This document shows positions 12,147 through 24,500 of a DNA stretch of 64,000 nt, piece after piece. Positions within the stretch are counted from its first letter, which is position 1, and every line of letters starts with the position of its first letter. The notes under the pieces are model-generated. The model did no database searches, was not told the origin of the DNA, and saw nothing but the letters and a program-made list of their open reading frames with translations. Source of the stretch: Diphasiastrum complanatum (taxonomy: Eukaryota > Streptophyta > Lycopodiopsida > Lycopodiales > Lycopodiaceae); assembly GCA_029204225.1 (NCBI GenBank), contig CM055102.1, positions 1,113,863 to 1,177,862 of the forward strand, given 5' to 3'. A program made the position numbers and the translations under genes.

Positions 12147-12801
12147 TGTGAAAAATACAGATCCTAAGTGGATCTAAACTCCAAGATCATTGGCTTGAAT
12201 GCTTGCACTCCAAACTACATAAGCTAGGAATTGACAACACATTCTATGCTACCTAGAATGCAAAGAACTTGATCAAAAAGCATTTATCACAAATGGAAAC
12301 TTCCATAAACATCAAGTGCGTCCCAAAATAGCATTATACAGTCCATAATACATCAGCCTACCACTTTTGGAAAGCACCTAAGATCATACACAATAGCTTG
12401 AAGACAATACACACAACAATGCTCTCAATGGAGGAAGAAACAATGACAATGATCTATTGATCTCAATGAAGCATACAAAAGGTTTCTCCAACCTGTTCTC
12501 CACGACTTCCCTACTATTTGTGGATGAGGAAGATGACTCTCTCTCCTCTCTCTAGAAGGTACTTGACCCTAGATATTCCCTATATAGGAAAAATAGCTAA
12601 AAATGGCTTATATGACCAAAATACATCAAAATGGTCTCATTTTGAAGGGTATGAAGTTTGACACTTCATCATACTGAAAAAATACAGTAAATAAAAACAT
12701 TGTGGCCTGGTTCACACGTGCAAAACTCCAGAACCAAAACTATTTACAATTTTAGCCAATTTAGGTCTCAAACTAGCTAGGAAATGTTGACAATTTTCAC
12801 A
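12147..12801 (-). repeat. Element A 5' LTR
   Basis: It has the same length as the left LTR (655 bp) and differs at about five positions. It adjoins the primer-binding site, so on the minus strand it is the 5' LTR and would supply the promoter. The TTCACACGTG motif is at 12711-12720. The CATAA target duplication follows at 12802. Confidence 0.95.
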
Positions 12802-12806
12802 CATAA

Positions 12807-15053
12807 CCCTGCAGTTACTCTAATGAGTTAATAGCCCCATTTCTAGCACCATATTCCAGAAATTAGCAACTACTTGTATCTTAATAGATTTATCTAGCTC
12901 CTATAAATTTGGAGATATAGACTAAACTTTGTACACAAGCACTTATAAGCTACAATCTGTAGCATAATACCATCCACTAAGGTAAGTAAATCTCCTCATA
13001 AGCAAAAAAACAATTACCTAATGGGAAATGTTGGTGAGATCCATAGAACTTCAATAAAAACTGGAGCAAAGATTAGAAATCGTACACTCATAATAACTAA
13101 GTATATGTTTATAATTCATCAATCACAAATAATTAGATTCTTATAATTCATCAATCATAATTCATTGGAATCTAATCCCGTATTTAATCTTTAAGGAACA
13201 CTAGAGTGTAAGTCCAACTAAATCAGCTGAATTGCAAAAATTCAGTTTACCATTCTTGGAATCATTAGGATCCGGTATCCAATTGAGCTCTCAGGGATAC
13301 TATTACCAATGAATCAAGTCTATTCCTCAACTGAAATACTCACCCAATAATTCTGTTTATCCTATGCACACAATTTCTTGATGAATCCAAATGATTCATA
13401 AATCATGTGTCTTACAAGTAATACACACAAAACAAACAGTTTCTGGTGAATTCTTTTCACATTGTCTGTTTTACCAATTAATTTCCTCAGGATTAAACAA
13501 ACTACTCAAGTTAATTGCCCATGATTTAGAGATCTTAAATGTCCAGGTGCAGCTCTTGATTGTACTAGTACAACACCACATTTAGATCCATATCCAAATC
13601 ACTCTTAAGTTAATCTATAGATCTATCAGAACAGATCTGTTGACTCTGCAAGTAATTGTCAAAACACAATACTTGATCATATGTCTATGTTTAACAACTA
13701 GGTTAAGTGCACAAGATAACTTTAATAACTAGGAATACATAGTAGATCCAAACAAGATTAATCGTGCACATATGAGAGAAATCTCACTATGACCTAGTAC
13801 ATAAACATATATGTCATTATCTGGTAGATTCCTCTAAAATCTGCATATGTTGGTCACATATCTCACTGAGAATCTTGTAACTCAGCTACAAAAGAACTCT
13901 ATTTCTCATGAGTAAGTAATATATCTGGGAAATCTCTGAAGTAAATAATTCCACATCACAAGTTTTCCAACCATCATACCAACAAAATTTCTTCAGCCAA
14001 TCAACCTACTTCAGATCTTAGTATACAAACCAAGATTAGGCTGACTTATACAGACATCTTTGGACATAAGGTTAAGATTAAAGCTTTATTCCATCTGATC
14101 TAATCAGCAACCACCACTATCCATAATCATGAATATTTAATACCTCAAAACCTCCAAAACTCCTCTAGTTCCAGAATATTCAAAACAATCACTAGAGATT
14201 TCCTCTATTCTCACTGGATAGTTCCACCACTGTGCACATACTAGATTCCACAAAAGAAATCTATGCAATTGGGTGATCCCATGAAAGTCTTATTCCTATC
14301 ATTTTTTTCTCTCCCTTTTAAAAGAAATTATGTAATTTCGATTAAAAAGTTTCCAGGAGACAATGTAAAAGATATCAAAAATTCAAAAAAGGCAGTAATG
14401 AGTATCCAATACTATTACAAACTGGCCTTTTTTCTCAAAATCATAAAATATCTTATCTCGAGTGATAGAAACATCACTCTCAATAATCGACTATCAAATA
14501 GAGATAATCATTTGGGCTCAGGAAGTCTGAATACCACTTAATTAGTTGAAAACATGATTCTAAGCTATATTCACAAAACTGAAATGGAAGCATAAATTCA
14601 TATAACTTTAACAGTCCTACAGAACCTAGTTCTACACTAGAAGGAATTATATGAATCTCAATGCATTGTCCAGTATTTAAGAAATTTCTCAAAAGTAGAG
14701 GTTTAAATTTAAAGAGAAATAGCTTTTAAGGGCTTCCGATTTAAAATTTATGAGATACCATTTAGGGATCCAGATCTATATCTCATAACCTCTCCAAATA
14801 CCCTGAACAAGTTTACCAATGATTTCAACTGTTAGCTTTACTAATAATGTAAAAACTAAACACTGGTCTACATACATTCTCGCACAAGAATTTCTCTTTG
14901 AAATTACTGATGTCCCATACCAACAATTTTCTCTCCAAGAAAGTTCTTTGCTTTTAGATCTGCTCATCAGAAAATCAAAACGATTATTTGACCATCCTAT
15001 ATCCAACATAGGATCCGATCTTTTACCATTTCCAAAAAAATACCTCCTACCAT
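12807..15053. other. No gene seen; eroded intergenic DNA
   Basis: About 2.2 kb of AT-rich sequence in which the open frames are short and look random on both strands. The gypsy RT scrap at its right end suggests that part of this is the 3' half of an old minus-strand gypsy element. I could not identify RNase H or integrase motifs in it. Confidence 0.5.
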
Positions 15054-15214
15054 TTAATTCTCTATTTCCTTAAGCTTTTCACTATAGATGACAATATCAT
15101 CTAAGAATACCACTAGGCATTGACCTCGATATGGACGAGAAACCTCGTTCATAAACAAGTAAAATAACCCAAGTGTATTCATCAGAAACCAAAAGGAACC
15201 ATTAAGAATTCAAA
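15054..15214 (-). pseudogene. Ty3/gypsy reverse transcriptase scrap
   Basis: The minus strand reads a FEFLMVPFGF segment and then, after a frameshift, FMNEVSRPYRGQ and VVFLDDIVIYSEKL before a stop at 15054. These match the gypsy RT palm: the PFGL-NAP region, the MN-F motif and the catalytic FLDDI block. The spacing between blocks is about right, so this is a genuine but tiny relic of an old element on the minus strand. It is not the family found at 1-3.9 kb, which has FLDDL and different surrounding residues. Confidence 0.75.
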
Positions 15215-17563
15215 CCAACTGAGCTATAAGCAATATATATCCAATATTCTATTCCTTCAAGAAGATCATTAACCGCACTATCCAATAATCCAGAAATTTT
15301 AAAAACTCCTGTAAATGCTAGGTTGCATCCCTTTTGACTACACTAGCTTAAGTATTACTTCGTTAAAGTTGCTTGAACCTAATGGAAAATCCATAAAATT
15401 TGGATCCGGATTCTCTTTTACGATATTCAATACACTTATTTTTTTTATTGAATATAGAGCTACCTTTAAATTTATGACCCTTATTCCATTTATTCACTTT
15501 AACAAGTATCTCAAAAGCTTTAGTTTGCCCACTCCTAAAGATTAAAATCATTTAGGATAAGCCTATCGGTGCTTCACCGGGTCCAAAAGGAAGAACCATA
15601 ACCACCATTTAACTCAATTTACTAGGAGTATCAATACTCTGGAGTTAAGTGGTTAAATAGCATAGTACCATGGAATCAAATCCCTTTATTGGGTACATGT
15701 CTGAGAACCGTACCACTTCCATCGTTTTGTCAAGATCGGTTAGAATGATTCAGACCGATTATTATAGCTTGATATAAAAACAACGCTACCAAAGTCCCAC
15801 AAAAAAAAACTGGCTTATAGGTAACTATCAAGGTAACCCACCAAAGCCTAAAGTCAAGTTGACAAGTCTTAAACATGCATATTGTCTCGAGAGAATAAAA
15901 AACTAATTTCTTCTACCAAAACCAGGAAGCAATATCCAAAAACCAAGGTTATAGCTTTGACAACCGAGCACCAAGGAACTGAAATTCCTCTTTTGGGTGC
16001 TAGTAACTTAAATTTTCCGAGTTGATTTCGCATCCACTTTTGGAACCAACTTTAAAGTTACCCAATATCAAGCCCTTAGAAACCTTGGTGACATGCAACA
16101 AACATTGGTGCAGACACTCATTCAATGTTGTCGTACCACATAACCCAATATAACTTTAACATTCAAAAACCTCCATTCACAAATGGAAAAACCATAGGTC
16201 CACAAAATGCTCATATGCCCTCAATCAAAACCCTAATAGGTTTTGCTTTAGGAAAGGAAAAGCCTCTTCCAACCACAGCCGCCAGCAATGAGGCTTTACA
16301 AAACGAGAGGGAGAGAGAGCTTTTCACTAAGCAAGAGCAGAAGAGATTTTGGAAAGGTACAAAGCATGAGGCTCGTTCCTCACGATCTCTTTAACAACTA
16401 GTCTGCAAAGCATGCAAAACAAGCTCACTCGCTCTAGCTTCCAGATACAAATCAAATCTGCAACTCAGTGCAGACTGACGCCATTGTTGGGAAAGCGTCC
16501 TCTGATGTCCAAACATCTCCTCAAAGGTCTGCCATCGCTGCCACTCCGGGTAGCACCTGCTCACACAGCCCTCTTATGAGTCTGCCCCGCTAAGAACCGT
16601 TTACCACATGCTGCACTCCTAGCCACAATCTTTTTCCATGCTTCAGTCACACCAAAGGGGGCGAAGATAGCATTGCTTATGCTGCTGGAAAACAGTTTCC
16701 AGATGCACCTATACATCCCAATCCCCTGCAACAGAGTGTGACTTTGCTGTACATGAAGATCCACATGGAAGGAAAAAAAAGATGAGCAGCAGTTTAAAGT
16801 AGCAGTCCACGGTTCTGGAAGACAAGAGTTCAATAGCTGATCCGTGAGCCTGAGCAGTAGTCCAAGAATGGTTTCATAGGGGTTCTATTGCATATTCATT
16901 TAAACTGCTCCAAACAATTATGCTTCACTAACCATTTAGCATCAATAAAATTGTTTCTACAGGGAGCTGTTTAAATCCAAACATATGCAGTTCTACAACC
17001 ACTTACTACTTGCTTCCTGTTGCAATTTAGCAAAACTAAATAACATCATATCCGATTTCTGTCCATCAATATGCATACTAACAGGAGGATCAAAAAAGCT
17101 TTAACTCCTCACATGCAACTGCTAGAATCCAATATCATTACTTTCAGTTCATTCTACAAGCCAAATTGATTCAAATTCAATCCATCAATGAATAAAAGGT
17201 TACCTAACCAGATTTCAGTCAATTGGAACTCATGCATATTATTCAGCCAAGCAGAGTTGCTATAAAGCAAGCAGCCAAGATCCAACAAAGCAGATTCATA
17301 AGAGCAATGGGAAGATTCTCAAGAAATAGGGAATTATTAATGAATTTAAATTGATTCTCAGCATCTTTAACAAAATCACACATGTAGAAGTGCACTCTAC
17401 CATATTCCAAAAGTATACTTCAAACCGGAATTAGTGAATCCAATTCCCTTGAGAAAATAACACTCCAATCGGGATGTAAATCCAAGCACTCACAACTTCC
17501 AATCCGGTGTAAGCTTGTCTCCATCCCATCCAAAACTGCATCTTAGCCGGGCTTTGATACCAA
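15215..17563. other. No gene recognised; probable old element debris
   Basis: No convincing coding region. The stretch from about 16,260 to 16,860 is richer in G+C than its surroundings and has a 90-codon minus-strand frame (16561-16833) with no recognised domain. A GCTTTGATACCA sequence at 17551-17562 is, on the minus strand, a primer-binding site (TGGTATCAAAGC) next to the LTR at 17564. This region may therefore be the leader and LTR-proximal part of a decayed minus-strand retroelement. Confidence 0.4.
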
Positions 17564-17870
17564 TGTAAAGACCACTAGGGATAACCCCTAAGATGAGGAT
17601 AGGAATAGTACAACAAGAGAGACTATGGAGCAAAACCACCCAACCAAACCTAGATCCCTCTTGGAGTTCCCTCCTGGATCTAGCCCCCAAGCCATGCCCT
17701 ATGATAGCAAGAGGAGAAGAGCTCAACTGGTAACCTAGACCAAAATCGTCGACGGGATAATCTCTACCTCAATATATAGAGAGTAGAATCATGTGCATGA
17801 ACCCATGCACTCCCCATGCATGTCAACTATAAATAGGTCAGCAGCCGTGACAAAACGTAGTTTCGTAGCA
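17564..17870. repeat. 307-bp LTR with a primer-binding site on each side
   Basis: It starts TGTAAAGACC and ends CGTAGCA, so it has TG...CA ends in either orientation. On the right, TGGTATCAAAGC (17871-17882) abuts it directly and a gag ATG follows at 17902; this supports plus orientation. On the left, the same primer site lies on the minus strand (17551-17562), one base away. TATA-like boxes are AATATATAG near 17771 and CTATAAATAG near 17828. I favour the plus orientation because a gag relic follows, but the minus orientation gives a more normal TATA-to-end distance. Confidence 0.65.
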
Positions 17871-18890
17871 TGGTATCAAAGCAGGTTCATTAGCTTACAA
17901 TATGGCTACTACAATTCAAACAAGGATCATCATCAATCTTGCTGGAGAAAAAACCATCGCGTATGGAAGTTCAAGATAAAGACACTTCTAAAAGGTGAGG
18001 GGATATGGTCAGAATGGGTAAGGAAAGATGAATGTGCAATGGCAATCATCGTATCCTTCATAAATGAAGACATTCTCATGCAGATTGAAGATTGTCAAAG
18101 TAGTCGTGAAGCGTGGTAAAAGCTAAAACAAAAGTATGAAGTGAGGACAGTTGCATCAGTCATGCATCTCAACAATCAGTTGTAGAGCTTGCAATGGGAT
18201 GGAAATGAGCTGGATCAACATGTAGAGAAGATCAAGACAATCTTCGCACAACTCTCTGCATTTTGACAAGAGCATCAGGTCCCAGCACCCCATAAGCTGA
18301 TGTACTTCATGAAATCACTACCCCCATCTTATCAGCCACTGAGAATGCTCATCTTAAGTTTACCTGAGATGACATTTGAAAGAGCATTCAATCTCGTAGC
18401 AAACGAAAGATTGATGAGAGATGAAGGAGAAACAAATGGTGACCAGGAAGAGACAAGCCCAATATTGATAAGACCCATTGAAGTCTTCAACGAAGGGTGA
18501 TAACAACCTTAAAGTTCTACCTGTGATCACTGCCACAAGTTGGGACATACAACAAATAAATGTTGGTTTAATCCGACTATACCTTGCGTTCATTGCAATA
18601 AAAAGAGGGCATTCAGCATACGATTGCTGGTTTAATCCCAAAGGAAAGCACAAAGGAGAAAAGACACATGTAACAGAATAATCCAAATATGGTGACAAGA
18701 ATGACAATGCAGTCACAACTGTCAATGAAGAGTCCACCACTTACACACAACATGACTATGACATAATAATGGATTCAAGAGCCACATCTCATATCATCTG
18801 CAACAAGAATGTTCTAATGAACTACAAAGCACTGGACAACACAAGAACAATGATACTGGGGGAATCTATTATGACCATATTCAGCTAAGG
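17871..18890 (+). pseudogene. Copia gag-protease relic, plus strand
   Basis: The primer-binding site is followed 20 bp later by an ATG (17902). The first codons (MATTIQTRI) shift frame at an A-run near 17950 and continue as VWKFKIKTLLKGEGIWSEW, a typical copia Gag entry. Further pieces include YFMKSLPPSYQPL near 18303, a zinc knuckle DHCHKLGHTTNKC near 18520, a second partial knuckle, and a protease-like SRATSHII near 18775, where D-S-G has become D-S-R. At least four stops and two frameshifts are present. The rest of pol is absent, and similarity fades by about 18,890. Confidence 0.7.
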
Positions 18891-20508
18891 ACATGGAATA
18901 GTCCTAATATGGTAGACCGGCCCTCTAGTGTTCAAGATTATTGGTCACGCCTAGATTTTATTTCACATCGAGGCCTGTTATTGACTAATGATTTTGAGAG
19001 GACCCAGACACTCTAATTGAGACATATGGAGTAGTGCATGTACGTTTGACGGATATAGGCAGGAGGAATGCATGAAGAGTTGTGTGATGTGCGAAATTGC
19101 ATAAACTAGACAAATGTAGACAATGCAACAATCAATCATGTACATACAACGCAAAAACACTACTAGAAGGACATAATATCTTTTGTATTTTCTTTATCTC
19201 AAAGTGAGTCGACAGTGCATCACCAAGTAGCAGCCTGACGCTCCTCTTACAACTCTATCTATTTCTATCCTCTTTTTGTCTCTTGTCACTTCTATCTTTT
19301 GATTTCTGTTCTACACTTATATTCCATTAAACGGGAATTACAAGACAACTTAACTGGTCATTACAAGAGAGATTTATACTAAACTATCAGTTAACTACAT
19401 GTCTCTTCTTGTAATGTTGCCTACGGTTGAGCATGACATTTTGGTGTGTTGTATTTCAAATTCAATAATTCTAATTACTTGTCACTTCGCTGCTTGACAG
19501 TTCGTTTGTCTATAGTTCGATAGACACTCAAACTATCGATTGTTCGTCGGTTGTGCCGAAAAGGTTGGTTGAGTTCACCATTTCCAACAATTGGTAATCT
19601 GCCACTTCAAAGTGCTTTCTAAAGGCTTTTGAAAAACTCCTCTTGGAGTTTCCAATAACATTTCAATCATTCACCTCTACTATTGCTTTCTCCACTTGGC
19701 ATTCATCTTTGATAAATAATCATCTATATTCAACAAGTTAGCAGTCCCTGACAACGACGCCAAAAATAAGCATATGGCATGGTATACTTATTATAAAAAG
19801 TATAAAAATGTAGCATAAAAGGTTGCCGAATCCCAAAGGAACAGCTACTTGGTGGGATGATAGGTATTTAATCTGGTTGTTGACAGACATTTAGCATAAT
19901 TGGCGCTCAGTATCACCAGTTAAAATGTGATTGTACATATTATAGCCAAAAGATAGTTGATCTAGGCAATTCTCATATTGAACATAGTTCACTAAGACTT
20001 GGCAAGAACATCCGACTTATCAGCCAATCGATTTATCGAACTGTGCTCCTAATGAAGTTTGTTAGACAAGAACATACACTGTTTCATCATTAATTTTGAC
20101 ACAAAGATTTACACAAATGTCTCAGAACGACTTAGACGAGATCTGACAATCAGTCCTCAAAAACCGACTATCGCTCATTCAAACAATCGATCGATCTCAA
20201 GTCTAAACTATCCGAGTATCCATAAGCAATCTATTTGCGATATCAATTTACAACAACACAGTGGATCCTTTAAGATGTGTAAGTTCGAACATTTTGAAGT
20301 GTTAATGAAATAGTGATTCTGAATGTCATGATTGCAATTAAGTGCATGTCAATCGGTAAGTTCCAATACACGATTAATTTGAAGACAATTTTAGTATCAA
20401 ATTTGTGGACATACAAAATTTGCACTTACCTCTCAATTTGAAAGCTTTTTATACCACCTAGCATATCAAAGGCTAGGTGGTATTAGAAAGATTGTCTAAC
20501 CAGAGTTT
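18891..20508. other. No gene seen; retroelement debris likely
   Basis: No coding potential recognised. Two small landmarks are a CTCC/GGAG hairpin near 19,640-19,650 and a CCTGACAACGACGCCAAAAA string near 19,749, which resembles a sequence common at plant LTR element edges. A TTGTCTAACCAGAGTT string at 20493-20508 abuts the next LTR and recurs on its other side. Confidence 0.4.
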
Positions 20509-21445
20509 GTAGGAAAAATAGTAATTATTCTTCCATAGAGAACACGATGCAAGTTTGAATAAATCAAACTAATATCAGTGTCTTCAATCGAGATTGTATC
20601 TGATCTATGTACTAATTGAACAGTATTAGTTCTGATTGAATATGCGTGCAAAACTTATATGCGGAAGTAAGAGACAACTTAAGACAATTTAGACAATAAG
20701 AAACTATTGATCAAAAATGAATTTCTATAACTCTGAATCTAATTCATCAATATGCATCTCTTGTTGTCTTATCTCGTTGTTGTGTCTCTGATTGAGTGAG
20801 TGTGATATAACAAGTAGTGCACATGTATTTATATTGCTACAGGACAGGTCTTTTGGCCTTTAATTTACAGGTCTTTTGGCCCTTTATTGCTGTAACAGTA
20901 GATATCTAAATGTTTATGACAATTGATATTCAAATAGATGCTCTGTTTCAAGGCTCTAGTAAAATTTGTTCGTGAATAATTTGCAACAGTTCATCTCTCT
21001 GTCTCAGCTTCATGTTTCGCGAATTGTTCGCGACACTTGTCTCTTCATGACACGACAGATGACAATTCTTGAGCTTGAAAAAGAAATCTAGAATATTTCG
21101 CGAACTGTTTGTGATAGTTTCGCGACAGTTGAGCTTGAAGAACAGTCCAGAAGATTTCGCGAATTGTTTGCAACAATTTTGCGACATCTGAGGCTTGAAC
21201 AAGAAACGAAATATTTTGTGACAAGATTCTATTCGCGAATCTTTCGAGCTTCAACAAGAAAGCCACGAGCTTCTACGAGAAACTGTTTCACGAATCTTTC
21301 ACAAATCTTTCGAGATGACTGCAAGATAATTTCGCGAAACCTTCACGAATCTTTCGAGTTGGTCACGAATAGAAATGTTTCGAGTTCTCGTTTGTTTCTT
21401 TCTCATCCTTTGTCAAGTAAACTATGCACTTTGTTTGTAGAATCA
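20509..21445 (-). repeat. Lone LTR, TTCGCGAA-rich family
   Basis: This 937-bp block matches the copia B LTR at 31501-32412 over its whole length. Plus-strand ends are TGTAGGAAAAAT and GTAGAATCA. On the minus strand TATAAATA lies near 20,830, indicating minus orientation. The U3 half has repeated TTCGCGAA or close variants near 21015, 21096, 21115, 21154, 21231 and 21330. No pol follows on the expected side. A near-identical string (TTGTCTAACCAGAGTT and TTGTCTGACCAGAGTT) flanks both ends, longer than the usual 5-bp copia duplication. Confidence 0.75.
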
Positions 21446-21650
21446 AGATTGTCTGACCAGAGTTATCGAACATATGACACATCTGACAGAGCGAGACTAT
21501 CGACTATATCACAGACGCACATAGCACAACAATATCGAAACTAAAAAGATTATCTGGCCAAAGTTATCAAACATATGACACATATGACAGAGCGAGAAAA
21601 TATCGACTATATCATAGACGCACTTAGCACACATATAGCATATGCAAGCA
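21446..21650. repeat. Two-copy 101-bp tandem repeat
   Basis: Units begin AGATTGTCTGACCAG at 21446 and AGATTATCTGGCCAA at 21547. They share ATATGACACAT, GACAGAGCGAGA and ATCGACTATATCA at the same offsets. The repeat adjoins the lone LTR and is probably a residue of that element's internal sequence. Confidence 0.7.
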
Positions 21651-24500
21651 AAGAGAAGTGAAGACTCGAAGGCTCAAGACAATTCTCTATTCTTTTGAAA
21701 ACTTGGTGGTTTACATGGAAATGTTAATGGAGTACTAATAGATGTTCAAGTGCGAATGTACACATCTCTTAGAAACTGATGTGTCGGTTCTTATTGATAA
21801 TTAATTAGCTAATTACAACAAATAATAAAATTATTTATGTACAAATGCTGATGTGGCATCCTACTCATGCGGCCTTAATCCAATAAGTATCAAGCCCATG
21901 GGAGGTTACAACATTTAGATGAGGTGCGAATAGTTCGGGTCATCGAAAATATTATCTTAGGATTAGACTTTTTCTTAAAGTGTGTCATTTCAAATCTGTC
22001 AATCGTTTAAAGGTCTGTCCTTGTTGGCCCTTCGATATGTCATTGGACCTCTGATATGTCATTGGACCATATGGATAATCTTAAGTTTGCTGCAACCGTT
22101 AATATTGTTTCTTATTCAAATAATTGTCTTCGACATTTGAATGGGTTGATTATGTATTTGCATTATAATTATATCATTTTGCGAAAAAATGCATGTAATA
22201 GGGTATTACAATATTTAGACTCAAACTTTGGCTCTAGAAGGTGGATCACACGAAAATTTCTTTAGAAAAATACCTTTTAAAGTAGTGGTCATATAGGTTT
22301 AAAAGGAAACGCTTGAATAGTGTGTTTTCAATAAAATCATTCATGCATGTATAGCCTTACATTTGGTTTGGAAGTTGAAGCATGTTGGCTGATTCTGACA
22401 AATTCCCAAGATACTCGGACAGAGCAACTCAAGAGCACCTCTCACCTTAGACCGAGGAGGTCTTTGAGAAGAGGAGACTAATGAAGACTGAGAGTCGAGT
22501 ATGAGAGCCAAGAAATACTAGCCAGGAAAAACAAGTAAGAACTGTGTAAGCCTCATGGTGAATCCCGGAAGATGGAATGACCATGTAGGAACTAGTATTT
22601 CTAAGCAAATGCAATAAATAAAAGTAGACCCCTCTTAAAGAAAGTAGAGTGAGCCACCTATTGATGGTGACCTCTAGTGGAGAGCAATATTCCACTTGTA
22701 ATTTGTGAAATGTGGAAATTTCACTAGGATGTCACCTAAGGAGCTCTCTTGCTTATTTAAGAGACTCCCTCTTTGTGAAGAGGAGCTTTTGCATTGTATC
22801 TACTCCATGCTTAATAAGAAGATTTTCCATGAGTTTGATGCTACACTAAGCTCCTTGATCATGATGGTTTTCTTGAGTGATGCCCCTATGATCATGCCCT
22901 TCCATTCATATTGTGTGTGGTTGTGGATTTAGAGTGGATTAGTTTTCTTGCTTTCCTAGTTGTGGATTAGATTTCTTGTTTTGTTGTGGATTAATGTAGG
23001 AGCCAACATTCAAGTAAACTAAATAGGCTGGATCTGTGGTGTGATTCTTGCATATCTCTGTACAATCCAGTTCTTGATGTTCTTGGGATGTCCAAGAATC
23101 AAAAGGCTGGTTGGTTTCTTGATTCTTGGACTTCTAACATGCTGTAGATTAGTTTCTTGTTTCTTGTTTTGTCAATATATGCAAGGTAGTTCGGTGTTAA
23201 TGTAGTGTAGGCTCTGATTTCAGTCCGTTTTAAGTGTAGGGAGTTGTAGAATCTGTAGAAGATTCATTGGTTTGTTTATTGATCTGTGAATGAGCGTTCT
23301 TGGCTTGCATCCATGTAGAATGTAAGTGCGTTCAAGAGCGACGTCCCTGAGTTGTCCTCTGACAGGCAGGACATAAAGAAAATACTAAAATGACACTCTG
23401 TCCTTTCTGCCTAGGTTGGCATTGTTAAATCAAGAAGACATCTAACGAATGTCTTTAAGCCTGGTAACAGGCAGAAACAGTTCTGAAGAAGTAGAAAGAA
23501 TCAGATAAACGAGTAAACAACAGGTCCTCTGGAGTAGGGGATCTGTCAACAAAGCAGTTACAAAGTGCAAAATTAATATTAATTGTTACATGGATGATTC
23601 AAAAGAGTGATCGAAAAAAAATTACAATAAATTTTTAGATTTTTTTATGATTTGTTTTATTCTTCCACGGGCACAACAATGTTTTGTGGATTTGAAATTT
23701 TATATAAATCGCTTTGTAGTTTTTTCTTAAATCTCCCCATTTTAAGTTCATTGTATTTTAGTTTTTTGTTACCATTCTTTAAACCTCTATAACTTTTCTA
23801 TTTGACCTCAGTGAAGTGATCAAAATGACAAGTTGAACATTGTAATTACTAAAATTCATATTTCTCAGTTGTAATTTGTTGCATTTGTATATTGGACCAT
23901 TTTAAAAAATGGGTGGACATTGGAAACAGGCCACTAATAAACACAACCCTCCTCAAGAGAACCGTCTTAACCATGGATTTTGGACCAACATTTAGTCATG
24001 AGGGAGCAATTCCAAGTTATAAATAATTTTATTCTACGAATGTTGCAAAATATGAAGATGACTCATGAAGCAGATGAGGAAAATTTGTGGAGACTAATTT
24101 GCTAGTCTACCTTGCAAGCAAGACAAAATTTTGGATTCTGATATGAGATTTAATGAACCATTCACATGAATCCATGCCCTTTCAATCTTATGTAATCATT
24201 TACTCATTTCTAATGTGATTTCATGGAGATCTTATGTCTTTTGCTTCTTATGAAAATGCTATCTTGATTGCTTTGCATTTTTCTTGCTCTAGCTTTAATT
24301 CTATAATTATTGCTATTTGCTTAGATTTTGCACATGACAAAAGATGATATAAATTCTTGTGCCATGGAAGAAATATCCAAAGGTGGGACATCTTCACACT
24401 TGTAGCCACATGCAATCTGAAAATTGATGATGATTGCCACATAGGCAAAATGTTCAACACAAATAAATACTTATTTTAAAACTACTTGTGTACCATCCCA
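21651..24500. other. No gene seen
   Basis: About 2.85 kb with only short frames on both strands. It includes small repeats of a TTGTGGATTAG(A)TTTCTTG phrase around 22,930-23,160 and AT-rich stretches. The last part (about 24,000-24,500) lies just beyond the neprosin stop codon and should hold its 3' UTR. I could not place a polyadenylation signal with confidence. Confidence 0.5.

Larger units (their letters stand above)
7065..12806 (-). mobile_element. Ty1/copia element A, full-length but defective
   Basis: A complete LTR retrotransposon lies on the minus strand. The target-site duplication CATAA is at 7065-7069 and 12802-12806. The LTRs (7070-7724 and 12147-12801, 655 bp each) begin TGTG and end CACA on the plus strand. 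The primer-binding site adjoins the right LTR and the polypurine tract adjoins the left one, which fixes the direction. I count 5 mismatches between the LTRs (about 0.8%), so insertion was recent. Internal order on the minus strand is leader, gag, protease, integrase, RT remnant, RNase H, which is the copia order. The pol region carries a nonsense codon and two RT deletions, so the element could not now move by itself. Confidence 0.95.

Noticed and set aside
16561-16833. 90-codon minus-strand gene in a GC-richer patch
   Set aside because: No recognised domain, no splice context, and it neighbours LTR and primer-site debris.
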